DNA from: Microbacterium esteraromaticum | GTDB taxonomy: Bacteria > Actinomycetota > Actinomycetes > Actinomycetales > Microbacteriaceae | Direction of reading: 5' to 3' | Length of the DNA: 64,000 bases | Assembly: GCF_017303215.1 (NCBI RefSeq) | Contig: NZ_JAEMWU010000001.1 | Location: 1,178,001 to 1,242,000, forward strand | In this document: one piece after another, positions 53,744 through 63,012 of the stretch | How the letters are laid out: every line of letters starts with the position of its first letter | Numbering within the stretch: the stretch's first letter is position 1 | Translations under genes and position numbers: made by a program | The notes under the pieces: generated by a model | Databases searched by the model: none | The model's input: the letters and a program-made list of their open reading frames with translations, nothing else | What the model was told of the DNA's origin: nothing

Positions 53744-55195
53744 TCAGGGGAACAGCGTGTCGAGTGCGACGGGTGTGCCGGCGTCGCGCAGCGCGGTGCG
53801 GGCCGCGTGCCAACCGGCCATCCCGCTGACGCCGGGGCCGGGCGGGGTGGACGCCGACGCCAGGTACACCCCGCGCATCGGCGTGCGCCAGGGGGAGGGG
53901 GAGAGCGCGGGGCGGCGGAACGCCTGACGGATCGTGAACGCACCTCCGAAGATGTCACCGCCGATCTCGCTCGGGTTCAGCAGCGCGCGATCGGATGCGG
54001 CGACGGCGCGACTGGTCAGGATCCGGTCGCGGAAGCCGGGGGCGAAGCGCTCGATCTGGCGCGTGATCAGCTCGGTCGGGTCGAGTCGCGAACCAGCCGG
54101 TACGTGTATGTACGTCCACAGCACCGAGTGCCCCGCCGGTGCCCGGCTGTCATCGAGCACCGACGGTTGCACCGCCAGCACGTACGGCCGATCGGCGACC
54201 GTGCCGCGGGCCACGGCGTTCTCGCTCTCCCAGACCTCCTCGCGCGTGCCGCCGACATGCACGGTCGGAGCGTGCGCCACCTGCGCATTCGCCCACGGCA
54301 CGGGGCCGTCGAGCGCGAAGTCGACCTTGGCGGCGGCCGGGCCGTAGCGGTAAGCGCGCAGCGCCCGGGCGTAGCCGGCGGGGATCCGCGGATGCGTCAG
54401 CGCCAGTCGCGGTGATGAGTTCAACAGCAGCAGATCCCCCTGCGCGGGGTCACCCCAGTCGAGCGCCGCCACGTCGTCGACGTACCGACCCGTGCGCACC
54501 CGGCCGCCGTGCGCTTCGAGGTCTGCGACCAGGGCATCCGCGATGCGCTGCGCCCCACCGCGCGGGTACGGCCAGCCGGCTGCGTGACCATGAGCGGCCA
54601 GTAGCAGTCCCGCCGCCGCTCCGCTGAGCGAGGGCAAGGGCACATTCGCATGCGCGATCACGCCGGACAGCAGCGCGGCACCGGCCTCGGTGCGCAGGGA
54701 CGTCCGCGCCAACGGGGTGCCCTGTTCCAGCATCCGAATGCCGAAGCGCGCCGCCGCGACCGGGTCTCGGGGCAGGCGCAGCAGGGTGTCGCCGGTGAAG
54801 TCGACGACCCCCTCGATGCGTCCCACCAGGGGGCGCAGCAGGGCCCGCCAGTGTCGGCCGTCGGGGCCGAGGGCATCCGCCGTGCGCTCCAGATCGCGCC
54901 ACGCAATCGCGGCGCGACCGTCGTCCAACGGATGCGCGTATGAGATCTCGGGAGTGATCCACTCCAGGCGGGAGGCCAGATCGAAAGCGCGGAAGAACGG
55001 CGACGCGACCGTCGCCGGATGCACCGCCGAGCAGACATCCCACACGTATCCCGGCAGGGGCGCGGACTCGGTGCGGACACCGCCACCGACCGTCGCCGAG
55101 GCCTCGAGCACCTCGACCTCGTAGCCGGCGCGGGCCAGCGACACCGCCGCGACCAGCCCGTTCGGTCCGCTGCCGATGACTGTCGCCCGTGCCAT
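53744..55195 (-). CDS. FAD-dependent oxidoreductase, phytoene-desaturase-like
   Basis: A 483-residue flavoprotein. The N-terminal dinucleotide motif VIGSGPNGLVAAVSLARAGYEVEVLEA is followed by TVGGGVRTE, then a substrate domain, and the C-terminal GVYLASASTPPGPGVSGMAGWHAARTAL closes the FAD fold. This matches the NAD(P)/FAD-dependent oxidoreductases related to CrtI and PYROXD2. No carotenoid genes are nearby, so the substrate is unknown. Confidence 0.9.
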   Translation of the reverse strand: MARATVIGSGPNGLVAAVSLARAGYEVEVLEASATVGGGVRTESAPLPGYVWDVCSAVHPATVASPFFRAFDLASRLEWITPEISYAHPLDDGRAAIAWRDLERTADALGPDGRHWRALLRPLVGRIEGVVDFTGDTLLRLPRDPVAAARFGIRMLEQGTPLARTSLRTEAGAALLSGVIAHANVPLPSLSGAAAGLLLAAHGHAAGWPYPRGGAQRIADALVADLEAHGGRVRTGRYVDDVAALDWGDPAQGDLLLLNSSPRLALTHPRIPAGYARALRAYRYGPAAAKVDFALDGPVPWANAQVAHAPTVHVGGTREEVWESENAVARGTVADRPYVLAVQPSVLDDSRAPAGHSVLWTYIHVPAGSRLDPTELITRQIERFAPGFRDRILTSRAVAASDRALLNPSEIGGDIFGGAFTIRQAFRRPALSPSPWRTPMRGVYLASASTPPGPGVSGMAGWHAARTALRDAGTPVALDTLFP

Positions 55196-55201
55196 GCCCT
55201 C

Positions 55202-55207
55202 AGTGTC
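55202..55207 (-). promoter_or_regulatory. Leaderless -10 candidate for the FAD oxidoreductase gene
   Basis: GACACT on the minus strand, six bases before ATG 55195. Confidence 0.35.
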
Positions 55208-55262
55208 GCACGGCGGTCGGCAAGGGGCGCGGGAACGGCTGTCGGCGCGGCTTACGGGGTGA

Positions 55263-55268
55263 GAGAAT
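55263..55268 (+). promoter_or_regulatory. Leaderless -10 candidate for the 55276 gene
   Basis: GAGAAT followed by seven bases and ATG at 55276. Confidence 0.35.
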
Positions 55269-55275
55269 TGAAGCG

Positions 55276-55782
55276 ATGAACGAAGTCCAGGGGCCGACCC
55301 CCGCAGGAACCTCCCGCCCGTACCGATCCCTCGCCGATGCGCTGCGCGCGCACCGGATCCCCGACGAGAACCACGAATTCATCGTCGCCGTCACCGACGC
55401 CGTCGGTGTCACCTCCTACATCGACCGCGGTCGCTACATCGAGGCGCTGCGTCGCGACGGCGCCGCACTGCACATCGGCCGCACCTACACCAACGGGTTC
55501 ACCGAAGACGAGCAGGTGCTCGTCGCCGGACGCGCGCTGCCGCTGCTTCCCAGCGAAGGACGCGCGCCGTACTTCTACGTCAACCACCCCAGCGTGCTCC
55601 CCGGGGCACCGTCCGCAGGCCGCTCCGGTTCGCGCTCCGGCTCGTCGCGCGCGAGCTCGGCGGCAAAACCGAAGGCCGAGCCCCGCGCGGTCAAGCCCAA
55701 GCCGATCGAGCGCGACTACGGCGTGTGCGATACGTGCTTCATGGTCAAGACCGCGGCCGGCCGCTGCGGTTGCGACGAGTGA
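55276..55782 (+). CDS. Small protein with C-terminal Cys cluster
   Basis: A 168-residue protein. Residues ~15-115 are a compact globular region (YRSLADALRAHRIPDENHEF ... YFYVNHPSVLPG). A Ser/Gly/Lys/Pro-rich linker follows, and the last 20 residues hold a likely zinc knuckle: C-x2-C-x9-C-x-C (CDTCFMVKTAAGRCGC). I do not recognise the family. The linker is basic, so nucleic acid binding is possible. Confidence 0.75.
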   Translation: MNEVQGPTPAGTSRPYRSLADALRAHRIPDENHEFIVAVTDAVGVTSYIDRGRYIEALRRDGAALHIGRTYTNGFTEDEQVLVAGRALPLLPSEGRAPYFYVNHPSVLPGAPSAGRSGSRSGSSRASSAAKPKAEPRAVKPKPIERDYGVCDTCFMVKTAAGRCGCDE

Positions 55783-55789
55783 GCAGCGC

Positions 55790-56449
55790 TCACGACAGTT
55801 CGGCCTGAACCCGGCGTGAGATCTCGGCGATCGGCATCGATCGCGGGAAGACGGCCACCACGACATCATCGGATGCTGCCTCGGCGGCGCCCGGAAGCAC
55901 GCCGTAGCGGCGGCGGACGTCGTCCAGGGCGGTGCGCAGCACCGTCACGGGCACGTCCGCCCCACGCAGCAGCTGCCGAAGTACGTGATTGTGCACCGCG
56001 GTGACCAGCGCCGAGAAACCGACCGCATCGATCGGCGCCAGACCCGGCAGGGCGCTGCGCAGGTACTCGTCGAACAGTCGCTCGTAGCGGAACACGGTGA
56101 TGATCTCGCGCTCACGCAGCACCGGCACCTCACGGACGACCTCGTAGCGGCGCCGCGCCAGCACGGGGTTCTGCACGAACGCGGTGAACACCTGCTCGGA
56201 GGCCTCGCATACGGCGGCCCACGGGTCTTCGTGCGGGCGGTCCAGGAACTCGCGCAGGTCATTCAGCATCTGCTCGTGATCGGTGAAGATCACATCCTCT
56301 TTGCCGCCGAACTGACGGAAGAAGGTCGAGCGCGAGACTCCGGCGGCCTTGGCGATCTGCTCGACGGAGGTCGCCTCGAAGCCCTGCGTGGCGAACAGCT
56401 CGAGGGCGGCGGCGACGACGCCGGAGTGGAGCGGGGTCGGATGCTGCAT
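55790..56449 (-). CDS. TetR-family transcriptional regulator
   Basis: A 219-residue regulator with N-terminal HTH: AALELFATQGFEATSVEQIAKAAGVSRSTFFRQFGGKEDVIF (residues ~13-55), the TetR signature. The ligand domain follows (EQVFTAFVQNPVLARRRYEVVREVPVLRERE). Its start is 130 bases from divergent sucC, so it could act on itself or on sucCD, but no palindromic operator is evident in that gap. Confidence 0.93.
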   Translation of the reverse strand: MQHPTPLHSGVVAAALELFATQGFEATSVEQIAKAAGVSRSTFFRQFGGKEDVIFTDHEQMLNDLREFLDRPHEDPWAAVCEASEQVFTAFVQNPVLARRRYEVVREVPVLREREIITVFRYERLFDEYLRSALPGLAPIDAVGFSALVTAVHNHVLRQLLRGADVPVTVLRTALDDVRRRYGVLPGAAEAASDDVVVAVFPRSMPIAEISRRVQAELS

Positions 56450-56455
56450 ATCGGA

Positions 56456-56461
56456 AGCCTA
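56456..56461 (-). promoter_or_regulatory. Leaderless -10 candidate for the TetR gene
   Basis: TAGGCT on the minus strand, six bases before ATG 56449. Confidence 0.45.
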
Positions 56462-56495
56462 GACCCGGCGTGCTCGCGTTGTCGCGGGGCGGTAG

Positions 56496-56501
56496 TAGGC
56501 T
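56496..56501 (+). promoter_or_regulatory. -10 candidate for sucCD
   Basis: TAGGCT about 80 bases before the sucC GTG, in the gap shared with the divergent TetR gene. Confidence 0.35.
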
Positions 56502-56579
56502 TGAGGATCGGGTCGAATGATATCGACACCCGACACATTTGTCGCGTCCCACCCGCCGCAACCAGCGAAGGACTGCAGA

Positions 56580-57746
56580 GTGGATCTCTACGAGTACCAG
56601 GCACGAGACCTTTTCGAATCGTACGGAGTGCCGGTTCTTGCCGGCATCGTCGCGGATACGCCGGAGGAGGTGAAGGCGGCGGCCGAGAAGATCGGCGGTG
56701 TTGTCGTCGTGAAGGCGCAGGTCAAGACCGGTGGTCGCGGCAAAGCCGGCGGCGTCAAGGTCGCGAAGACTCCTGACGAGGCGTACGAGGCGGCCAAGGC
56801 CATCCTCGGCCTCGACATCAAGGGCCACATCGTCAAGCGCGTCATGGTCGCCCAGGGCGCCGCGATCGCCGACGAGTACTACTTCTCGGTGCTGCTCGAC
56901 CGCGCCAACCGCTCGTACCTGTCGCTGTGCAGCGTCGAGGGCGGCATGGAGATCGAGCAGCTCGCCGTCGAGAAGCCCGAGGCGCTCGCGCGCATCGAGG
57001 TCGACCCGCTGGTCGGCATCAACAAGACCAAGGCGATCGAGATCGCCAAGGCAGCGAACTTCCCCGACGACCTCGTCTCGAAGGTCGCCGATGTGTTCGT
57101 GAAGCTCTACGACGTCTACAAGGGCGAGGACGCCACCCTCGTCGAGGTCAACCCGCTGGTGCGCACCGAGTCCGGTGACATCATCGCCCTCGACGGCAAG
57201 GTCACCCTCGACGACAACGGCTCCGAGGTGCGCCACCCCGCACACGAGGCGCTCGAAGACAAGGACGCCGCCGACCCGCTCGAGGCCAAGGCCAAGGCCG
57301 CCGGCCTGAACTACGTCAAGCTCGACGGCCAGGTGGGCATCATCGGCAACGGCGCGGGACTGGTCATGTCGACGCTCGACGTCGTCGCGTACGCCGGCGA
57401 GAACCACGGCGGCGTCAAGCCCGCCAACTTCCTCGACATCGGTGGCGGCGCCAACGCGCAGGTCATGGCCAGCGGCCTCGACGTCATCCTGGGCGACGAG
57501 CAGGTCAAGAGCGTGTTCGTCAACGTCTTCGGTGGCATCACCTCGTGCGTCGCTGTCGCAGAGGGCATCGTCAAGGCGCTCGAGATCCTCGGTGACGCGG
57601 CGACCAAGCCGCTCGTCGTGCGTCTCGACGGCAACCAGGTCGAAGAGGGTCGTGCGATCCTCGCCGAGGCCAACCACCCGCTGGTCACCCTTGCCGCAGG
57701 CATGGATGAGGGTGCCGACAAGGCCGCCGAGCTGGCGAACGCCTGA
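56580..57746 (+). CDS. sucC: Succinate-CoA ligase subunit beta
   Basis: ATP-grasp subunit of the TCA-cycle enzyme that interconverts succinyl-CoA and succinate with nucleotide phosphorylation. The N-terminus [19 protein letters not shown], the [12 protein letters not shown] loop, EVNPLV with the Mg ligand, and [15 protein letters not shown] near the C-terminus are all present. The 388-aa product starts at GTG 56580 with GAAGGA upstream. sucD follows after 30 bases. Confidence 0.97.
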   Translation: MDLYEYQARDLFESYGVPVLAGIVADTPEEVKAAAEKIGGVVVVKAQVKTGGRGKAGGVKVAKTPDEAYEAAKAILGLDIKGHIVKRVMVAQGAAIADEYYFSVLLDRANRSYLSLCSVEGGMEIEQLAVEKPEALARIEVDPLVGINKTKAIEIAKAANFPDDLVSKVADVFVKLYDVYKGEDATLVEVNPLVRTESGDIIALDGKVTLDDNGSEVRHPAHEALEDKDAADPLEAKAKAAGLNYVKLDGQVGIIGNGAGLVMSTLDVVAYAGENHGGVKPANFLDIGGGANAQVMASGLDVILGDEQVKSVFVNVFGGITSCVAVAEGIVKALEILGDAATKPLVVRLDGNQVEEGRAILAEANHPLVTLAAGMDEGADKAAELANA

Positions 57747-57776
57747 GCCCGACTGAGACTGCGAAGGACAGAAGAT

Positions 57777-58679
57777 ATGTCGATCTACCTCAACAAGGAC
57801 TCCAAGGTCATCGTCCAGGGAATCACTGGCGGTGAGGGCACCAAGCACACGGCCCTGATGCTCAAGGCCGGCACCAACATCGTCGGCGGTGTCAACGCCC
57901 GCAAGGCCGGTACCACCGTCACGCACGAGAAGCCGCACGAGGGCGAGATCGAGCTGCCCGTGTTCGGCTCGGTCGCCGAGGCCATGCAGAAGACCGGTGC
58001 CGACGTCTCGGTCGCCTTCGTGCCGCCGAAGTTCGCCAAGGACGCGATGATCGAGGCCATCGACGCCGAGATCCCGCTGCTCGTGGTGATCACCGAGGGC
58101 ATCCCGGTCGGCGACAGCGCCGAGGCCTGGGCGTACGCCAAGTCCAAGGGCAACAAGACCCGCATCATCGGCCCGAACTGCCCCGGCATCATCACCCCCG
58201 GTGAGGCGCTCGCCGGCATCACCCCGGCGAACATCACCGGCAGCGGTCCCATCGGCCTGGTGTCGAAGTCGGGCACGCTGACGTACCAGATGATGTTCGA
58301 GCTGAAGGACATCGGCTTCTCGACCGCCATCGGCATCGGCGGCGACCCGGTCATCGGCACCACGCACATCGACGCGCTCGCCGCGTTCGAGGCCGACCCC
58401 GACACCAAGGCGATCGTCATGATCGGTGAGATCGGTGGCGACGCTGAAGAGCGTGCGGCCGAGTACATCAAGGCGAACGTCACCAAGCCGGTCGTCGGCT
58501 ACGTGGCGGGCTTCACGGCTCCCGAGGGCAAGACCATGGGCCACGCCGGCGCCATCGTCTCGGGCTCGGCGGGCACCGCTCAGGCGAAGAAGGAGGCCCT
58601 GGAGGCCGCCGGTGTCAAGGTCGGCAAGACGCCGTCCGAGACCGCTGAACTGATGCGCGCGATCGTCGAGGCGCTGTAA
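57777..58679 (+). CDS. sucD: Succinate-CoA ligase subunit alpha
   Basis: CoA-binding and phosphohistidine subunit. [15 protein letters not shown] begins the Rossmann fold, [10 protein letters not shown] and [14 protein letters not shown] are family motifs, and the phosphorylated His lies in [10 protein letters not shown] (about residue 256). Normal length at 300 aa. Ends with its own terminator, so sucCD is a two-gene operon. Confidence 0.98.
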   Translation: MSIYLNKDSKVIVQGITGGEGTKHTALMLKAGTNIVGGVNARKAGTTVTHEKPHEGEIELPVFGSVAEAMQKTGADVSVAFVPPKFAKDAMIEAIDAEIPLLVVITEGIPVGDSAEAWAYAKSKGNKTRIIGPNCPGIITPGEALAGITPANITGSGPIGLVSKSGTLTYQMMFELKDIGFSTAIGIGGDPVIGTTHIDALAAFEADPDTKAIVMIGEIGGDAEERAAEYIKANVTKPVVGYVAGFTAPEGKTMGHAGAIVSGSAGTAQAKKEALEAAGVKVGKTPSETAELMRAIVEAL

Positions 58680-58707
58680 GCACGCTGAAGCGAGTAGACT
58701 GATCCAC

Positions 58708-58737
58708 GAAGGCCCCGAGCTCCACCTCGGGGCCTTC
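58708..58737 (+). terminator. Intrinsic terminator after sucCD
   Basis: GAAGGCCCCGAG, loop CTCCAC, CTCGGGGCCTTC: a perfect 12-bp stem. Confidence 0.9.
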
Positions 58738-58808
58738 GTCATTTTCCGGGCCGTCGTCATTTCCGGCGAGGGTGCGCGGCACGTGCACGGACGCTGCGCC
58801 CGGCCTGG

Positions 58809-58814
58809 CAGAAT
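58809..58814 (+). promoter_or_regulatory. Leaderless -10 candidate for the 58821 gene
   Basis: CAGAAT followed by six bases and ATG at 58821. Confidence 0.38.
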
Positions 58815-58820
58815 GGAGAC

Positions 58821-59432
58821 ATGCGCCCGTCGAGACTCCCGCACCTGCTGCGGGGTTCGGCGGCGGCGGCGGTGGCCACCTTCACCGCCTTGCTCTCGCA
58901 CGTCGCGGCGGACGGTGAGATGCCCGGTTGGTTGGGCGTACTCGTTCCCCTGCTGCTGTCGATGATGGTCAGCGTCGTGCTGGCCGGGCGTCGACTCTCG
59001 CTGCTGCGCCTGTCGCTGTCGGTGACGGTCAGCCAGTTCCTGTTCCACACGCTCTTCGTGCTCGGGGCGATCACGCCGTCCGGCATGGCGCTGGGGCACC
59101 AGCACGGCGCACCGCTCGAACTGCCCGCGGCGGTGGGAGACCTCGCCCTCGTGGCGCCGGATGCGGGGATGTGGCTGGGGCACGCGCTGGCGGCTGGCGC
59201 GACGACGCTGCTGCTCTACCGTGGCGAGCAGGCGATCCAGCAACTGCTGCACGCCGCACGCACCGTCGTCGGCTGGGTCGTCGCCGTGCTCGCGCGCGCC
59301 CTGGTGCTGCCGGTCGAGGCGCGTCCGCGCGCCGCGCGGCCCGCGCCGGAGGGCGATGTCCGTTCGCACATCGCGCTGCGCGTGGTGCATCAGCTGCGAC
59401 GTCGCGGTCCTCCGGTGTTCTCGATTCTCTGA
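58821..59432 (+). CDS. Membrane protein upstream of the copper chaperone
   Basis: A 203-residue protein with about four hydrophobic segments (near residues 12-30, 37-56, 62-86 and 110-130), then a basic Ala/Arg/Pro-rich C-terminus (ARPRAARPAPEG). A His-containing stretch, GMALGHQHGAP, lies in a loop, and further His occur in HVAAD and LGHAL. Genes like this commonly precede PCu(A)C chaperones in actinobacteria, so a role in copper handling is plausible but unproven. Confidence 0.72.
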   Translation: MRPSRLPHLLRGSAAAAVATFTALLSHVAADGEMPGWLGVLVPLLLSMMVSVVLAGRRLSLLRLSLSVTVSQFLFHTLFVLGAITPSGMALGHQHGAPLELPAAVGDLALVAPDAGMWLGHALAAGATTLLLYRGEQAIQQLLHAARTVVGWVVAVLARALVLPVEARPRAARPAPEGDVRSHIALRVVHQLRRRGPPVFSIL

Positions 59433-59561
59433 GCGCTCCCACCCTCCGAGTGGTGCGGGGCGACGCCCGTCGATCACGGGCGACCTGCACGCACGGCTGA
59501 GCCGGCGTGCGCGGTCGCGCGCCCGCGCGCCCGCAGAAGAGTCTCGAAAGGCACCACTGAC

Positions 59562-60131
59562 ATGAACACCAACACCCGCCTGCGCGCCACCCGCCGCGTC
59601 TCGATCGTCGCCGCAGCGCTGCTCGTCCTGACCGGCTGCTCACCCGTGGCCGAGGCCTCGTCAGCAGCGGGCGAGAGCGTCACGATGACCGACGGCTGGG
59701 TCAAGGCGGCCCCCGAGGGGATGACCGCAGCGTTCGGCACACTCACCAACGCTTCGGATGAGGATGTCGTAGTCGTCTCGGCGACCACCGAGGTCGCCGG
59801 ATCGACCGAGCTGCACGAGATCGTCGTGGACGACGCCGGCAAGTCGACCATGCGCGAGGTCGAGGACGGCTTCACGATTCCCGCCGACGGCTCGCTCACC
59901 CTCGAGCCCGGCGCGGACCACCTCATGCTGATGGGGCTGACCGGACCCGTCGTCGCGGGGGAGGAGCTCTCGTTCACCCTCACGTTCGCGGATGACTCCA
60001 CCATGACGTTCACCGCCCCGGTGAAGGACTACTCCGGCGCGCAGGAGGAGTACTCGGACCACGACATGGATCACGACGCTGATCACGAGATGGACGACGA
60101 GTCGGGCCACGAAGGGCACGGCGAGAACTGA
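59562..60131 (+). CDS. PCu(A)C copper chaperone, lipoprotein
   Basis: A 189-residue exported protein. Signal peptide with lipobox LTGC (Cys about residue 27). The cupredoxin-like PCu(A)C domain (residues ~40-150) has His in ELHEIV, Met in STMREV and the pair in HLMLMGL; the Met that usually follows the first His by two is Ile here. The C-terminal tail (~165-189) is rich in His, Asp, Met and Glu and is a likely extra metal-binding arm. PCu(A)C proteins deliver Cu(I) outside the membrane, for example to cytochrome oxidase. The Dyp peroxidase gene overlaps its stop. Confidence 0.9.
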   Translation: MNTNTRLRATRRVSIVAAALLVLTGCSPVAEASSAAGESVTMTDGWVKAAPEGMTAAFGTLTNASDEDVVVVSATTEVAGSTELHEIVVDDAGKSTMREVEDGFTIPADGSLTLEPGADHLMLMGLTGPVVAGEELSFTLTFADDSTMTFTAPVKDYSGAQEEYSDHDMDHDADHEMDDESGHEGHGEN

Positions 60132-61348
60132 TGTCGGCGCACGAGGTCAACGGGCCTCGGCGCGGCGCCACCCGGCGGCAGCTCCTCCTCGGAGGGGCTG
60201 CCGCCGGCGCGGGCGCGGCCGTGGCACTCGGAATCGATCGCGGCATAGCCGTGCGCGCGGCCGCCACTCCGGCGCCGCTCAACGGTGATGGGATCGTGCC
60301 CTTCCACGGGACGCACCAGGCCGGGATCGGCACCGACGCGCAGGCGCACGCCACGCTGGTTGCCCTGGACCTGCTCCCCGAGGCGGACCGCGAGGCGCTG
60401 CGCCGCATGATGCGCCTGCTGTCGGACGATGCCGCACGGCTGACCGCGGGCATCCCCGCCCTCGCGGACTCCGAGCCGGAACTGGCGGCATCCCCGGCGA
60501 ACCTGACGGTGACGTTCGGATTCGGCCCGGCGTTCGTCGCGCGGGCCGGAGCCTCGGCGCCGACCTGGTTGGCGCCGCTGCCGCCGTTCTCGATCGACGC
60601 GCTGCTCGACGAGTTCAGCCATGGCGACCTGCTGCTGCAGATCGCCGCCGACGACCCGCTCACCGTGGCGCACGCGACGCGGATGCTCCTGAAGGACACC
60701 CGCAGTTTCGCAACCGTGCGGTGGCTGCAGCACGGCTTCCGTCGCGCCCACGGCACCGTGGCGCCCGGAACGACCATGCGCAACCTGTTCGGGCAGGTCG
60801 ACGGCACCGAGAACGTTCGCCCCGGTACAGAGGCGTTCGACGACATCGTCTGGAGCCGTGACGGCTGGCTCGCGGGCGGCACCGGGATGGTCGTGCGGCG
60901 CATCCGCATGGACGTGGACAAATGGGACGAGGCCGACCGCATCGCCCGGGAGTTCTCCATCGGTCGTACGCTCGGAAACGGCGCACCCCTGACTGGTACG
61001 GATGAGCACGACGAACCGGACTTCGAGGCCAAGGGCCCGCGCGGGTTCCCCGTGATCGACGATCTGGCGCACATCCGTCGGGCGCGCTCATCCGACCCGC
61101 GTGAGCGCATCTTCCGACGCGCGTACAACTACGACGTGCCGCCGACCGGGACGTCCGTGTCGGAGTCAGGACTCGTCTTCATCTCGTTCCAGGCCGATGT
61201 CGCCCGGCAGTTCACCCCGATGCAGGAGCGTCTGGCGCAGGCAGACCTGCTGAACCTGTGGACGACCCCGATCGGCAGCGCCGTGTTCGCGATCCCGCCC
61301 GGATGCCGTGAGGGTGGGTACATCGGCGAGACCCTGCTGGAGGGCTGA
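60131..61348 (+). CDS. Dyp-type peroxidase, Tat-exported
   Basis: A 405-residue heme peroxidase. The twin-arginine signal TRRQLLLGGAAAGAGAAVAL ends near residue 42. The DyP motif GxxDG appears as GQVDGTEN (~222-229), with the distal Asp. The proximal heme His is probably in DLAHIRRA (~314), and RIFRRAYNY and GLVFISFQAD follow, all typical of the EfeB/DyP group. Its ATG overlaps the stop of the PCu(A)C gene (TGATG), so export of a copper protein and a heme peroxidase is coupled. Confidence 0.93.
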   Translation: MSAHEVNGPRRGATRRQLLLGGAAAGAGAAVALGIDRGIAVRAAATPAPLNGDGIVPFHGTHQAGIGTDAQAHATLVALDLLPEADREALRRMMRLLSDDAARLTAGIPALADSEPELAASPANLTVTFGFGPAFVARAGASAPTWLAPLPPFSIDALLDEFSHGDLLLQIAADDPLTVAHATRMLLKDTRSFATVRWLQHGFRRAHGTVAPGTTMRNLFGQVDGTENVRPGTEAFDDIVWSRDGWLAGGTGMVVRRIRMDVDKWDEADRIAREFSIGRTLGNGAPLTGTDEHDEPDFEAKGPRGFPVIDDLAHIRRARSSDPRERIFRRAYNYDVPPTGTSVSESGLVFISFQADVARQFTPMQERLAQADLLNLWTTPIGSAVFAIPPGCREGGYIGETLLEG

Positions 61349-61393
61349 CCTCCGCCGCTCGGGCGGTGGCGACCGCGTCGAGCAACGCCGGAT

Positions 61394-61435
61394 ACACGGA
61401 AGGGGTCGGATGCCAGCATCCGACCCCTTCCGTGT
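61394..61435. terminator. Bidirectional terminator between dyp and the purine permease
   Basis: ACACGGAAGGGGTCGGATGC, loop CA, then its exact complement (61416-61435): a perfect 20-bp stem that could serve both convergent genes. Confidence 0.9.
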
Positions 61436-61443
61436 GAAGCGCC

Positions 61444-62922
61444 TCAGATACTGGCGCCGAAGAGCATCTCGATCGGCCCGCGGGCGAAGAAGATCAGGAA
61501 GCCTGCGCCGACCACCCACAGCAACGGGCTGATCTGCTTGGCGCGGCCCGAGAACGCGTGGATGATCACCCAGCTGACGAAGCCCGCGCCGATGCCGTTG
61601 GCGATCGAGTACGTCAGCGGCATCACCGTGACGGTCAGGAACACCGGCAGCAGCACGCGGAAGTCGGCGAAGTCGATGTGACGGATCTGCGCCATCATCA
61701 TCGCACCCACGATGATCAGGGCGGCCGCGGCGATCTCGGTCGGCACGATCGAGGTCAACGGGGTCAAAAACATCGCGATCAGGAACATGCCGCCCGTGAC
61801 GAGGTTCGCGAATCCGGTGCGCGCGCCCTCACCGATGCCGGCGCCCGACTCGATGAACACCGTGCTCGACGACGACGAGGTCGCACCACCGGCGATCGCA
61901 CCGACACCCTCGACGACCAGCGCCGACTTGATGCGCGGGAAGTCGCCCTTCTTGTCGGCGATGTCGGCTTCCTTCGCCAGGCCCGTCATGGTGCCCATGG
62001 CGTCGAAGAAGTTCGTGAACAGCAGCGTGAAGACGATCATCACCAGGGCAACCGAGCTGACCTTGCCCAGGTCGAACGTGAAGTCGACGGCACCGATCAG
62101 GCTGAGGTCGGGCACGCTGATCGGCGAGCCGTTCAGCGCGGGAACCGTCAGACCCCACCCGCCCGGGTTGACGATGTTGCCCTCGGCGTCGAAGGTGCGC
62201 GGGCCGATCTTCCAGATCGCCTCGACGATGAGGGCCAGCACCGTACCGGTGACCAGACCGATCAGCATGCCGCCCTTGACGCGCAGGGCGACCAGCACGC
62301 CCGTGATCAGCAGGGTCACCACGAACAGCAGGGTCGGCACGGTGGCGACCGAGCCGTTCACGCCCAGGCCCACCGGGGGAGAGCTGGTGCCGGTCGCGGT
62401 GACGAAGCCCGAGTTGACGAAGCCGATGAAGGCGATGAACAGGCCGATGCCGACGGTGATCGCGATCTTCAGCTCGAACGGCACGGCATCGAAGATGGCC
62501 TTGCGCAGACCGGTGGCCGCCAGCAGCACGATCAGCGCGCCGTTGATCATCACCAGCGCCATCGCCTCGGGCCAGGTGACCTGGCCGACGACGCTGAAGG
62601 CCACGAACGCGTTGATGCCGAGCCCTGCCGCGAAGCCGAACGGCAGGCGGCTGATGAGCCCGAACAGGATCGTCATGACACCCGCGGTCAGCGCGGTGGC
62701 CGCGCCGACGGCGTTGAAGTCGAGCATGTTGCCGGCGACATCGGGTTTGCCGGCGAGGATGATCGGGTTGAGGATGACGATGTACGCCATCGTCACGAAG
62801 GTGACCAGACCACCGCGGATCTCAGCGCCGAAGCTGGACCCTCGCTTGGTGATCTCGAAGTAGCGGTCGAGTGAGCCGGTGGGTTTGGGCTCGGTGTCGG
62901 GGCGGGTAGGGGCAGTTGTCAT
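61444..62922 (-). CDS. NCS2-family purine permease, AzgA-like
   Basis: A 492-residue transporter with about 12-14 helices. The opening RGSSFGAEIRGGLVTFVTMAYIVILNP, GLGINAFVAF and the second-half LFTNFFDAMGTMTGLAKEAD and SSSSSTVFIESGAGIGEGARTG are hallmarks of the AzgA (adenine/guanine/hypoxanthine) branch of NCS2. ATG 62922 has GGAGG upstream. With guaB, guaA and the secreted nuclease/nucleotidase in the window, purine salvage is well represented here. Confidence 0.93.
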   Translation of the reverse strand: MTTAPTRPDTEPKPTGSLDRYFEITKRGSSFGAEIRGGLVTFVTMAYIVILNPIILAGKPDVAGNMLDFNAVGAATALTAGVMTILFGLISRLPFGFAAGLGINAFVAFSVVGQVTWPEAMALVMINGALIVLLAATGLRKAIFDAVPFELKIAITVGIGLFIAFIGFVNSGFVTATGTSSPPVGLGVNGSVATVPTLLFVVTLLITGVLVALRVKGGMLIGLVTGTVLALIVEAIWKIGPRTFDAEGNIVNPGGWGLTVPALNGSPISVPDLSLIGAVDFTFDLGKVSSVALVMIVFTLLFTNFFDAMGTMTGLAKEADIADKKGDFPRIKSALVVEGVGAIAGGATSSSSSTVFIESGAGIGEGARTGFANLVTGGMFLIAMFLTPLTSIVPTEIAAAALIIVGAMMMAQIRHIDFADFRVLLPVFLTVTVMPLTYSIANGIGAGFVSWVIIHAFSGRAKQISPLLWVVGAGFLIFFARGPIEMLFGASI

Positions 62923-62997
62923 CGAGAACCTCCGCTGTGAATCTATCGTGTCGGCGCCCGCGCGCGTGGCCGGGGCGGATGCCCACGATCCACGTCG

Positions 62998-63003
62998 TAG
63001 GCT
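62998..63003 (+). promoter_or_regulatory. -10 candidate for the DUF6350 gene
   Basis: TAGGCT with nine bases to ATG 63013. Confidence 0.38.
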
Positions 63004-63012
63004 CGAACAGTC

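Noticed and set aside
53744..55195. Carotenoid biosynthesis (phytoene desaturase)
   Set aside because: The fold matches, but no crtB, crtE or other pigment genes are nearby, so a specific carotenoid role cannot be claimed.
56259..59477. Open minus-strand frame of about 1,070 codons antisense to sucCD
   Set aside because: It is the antisense shadow of two highly conserved enzymes and spans their terminator.
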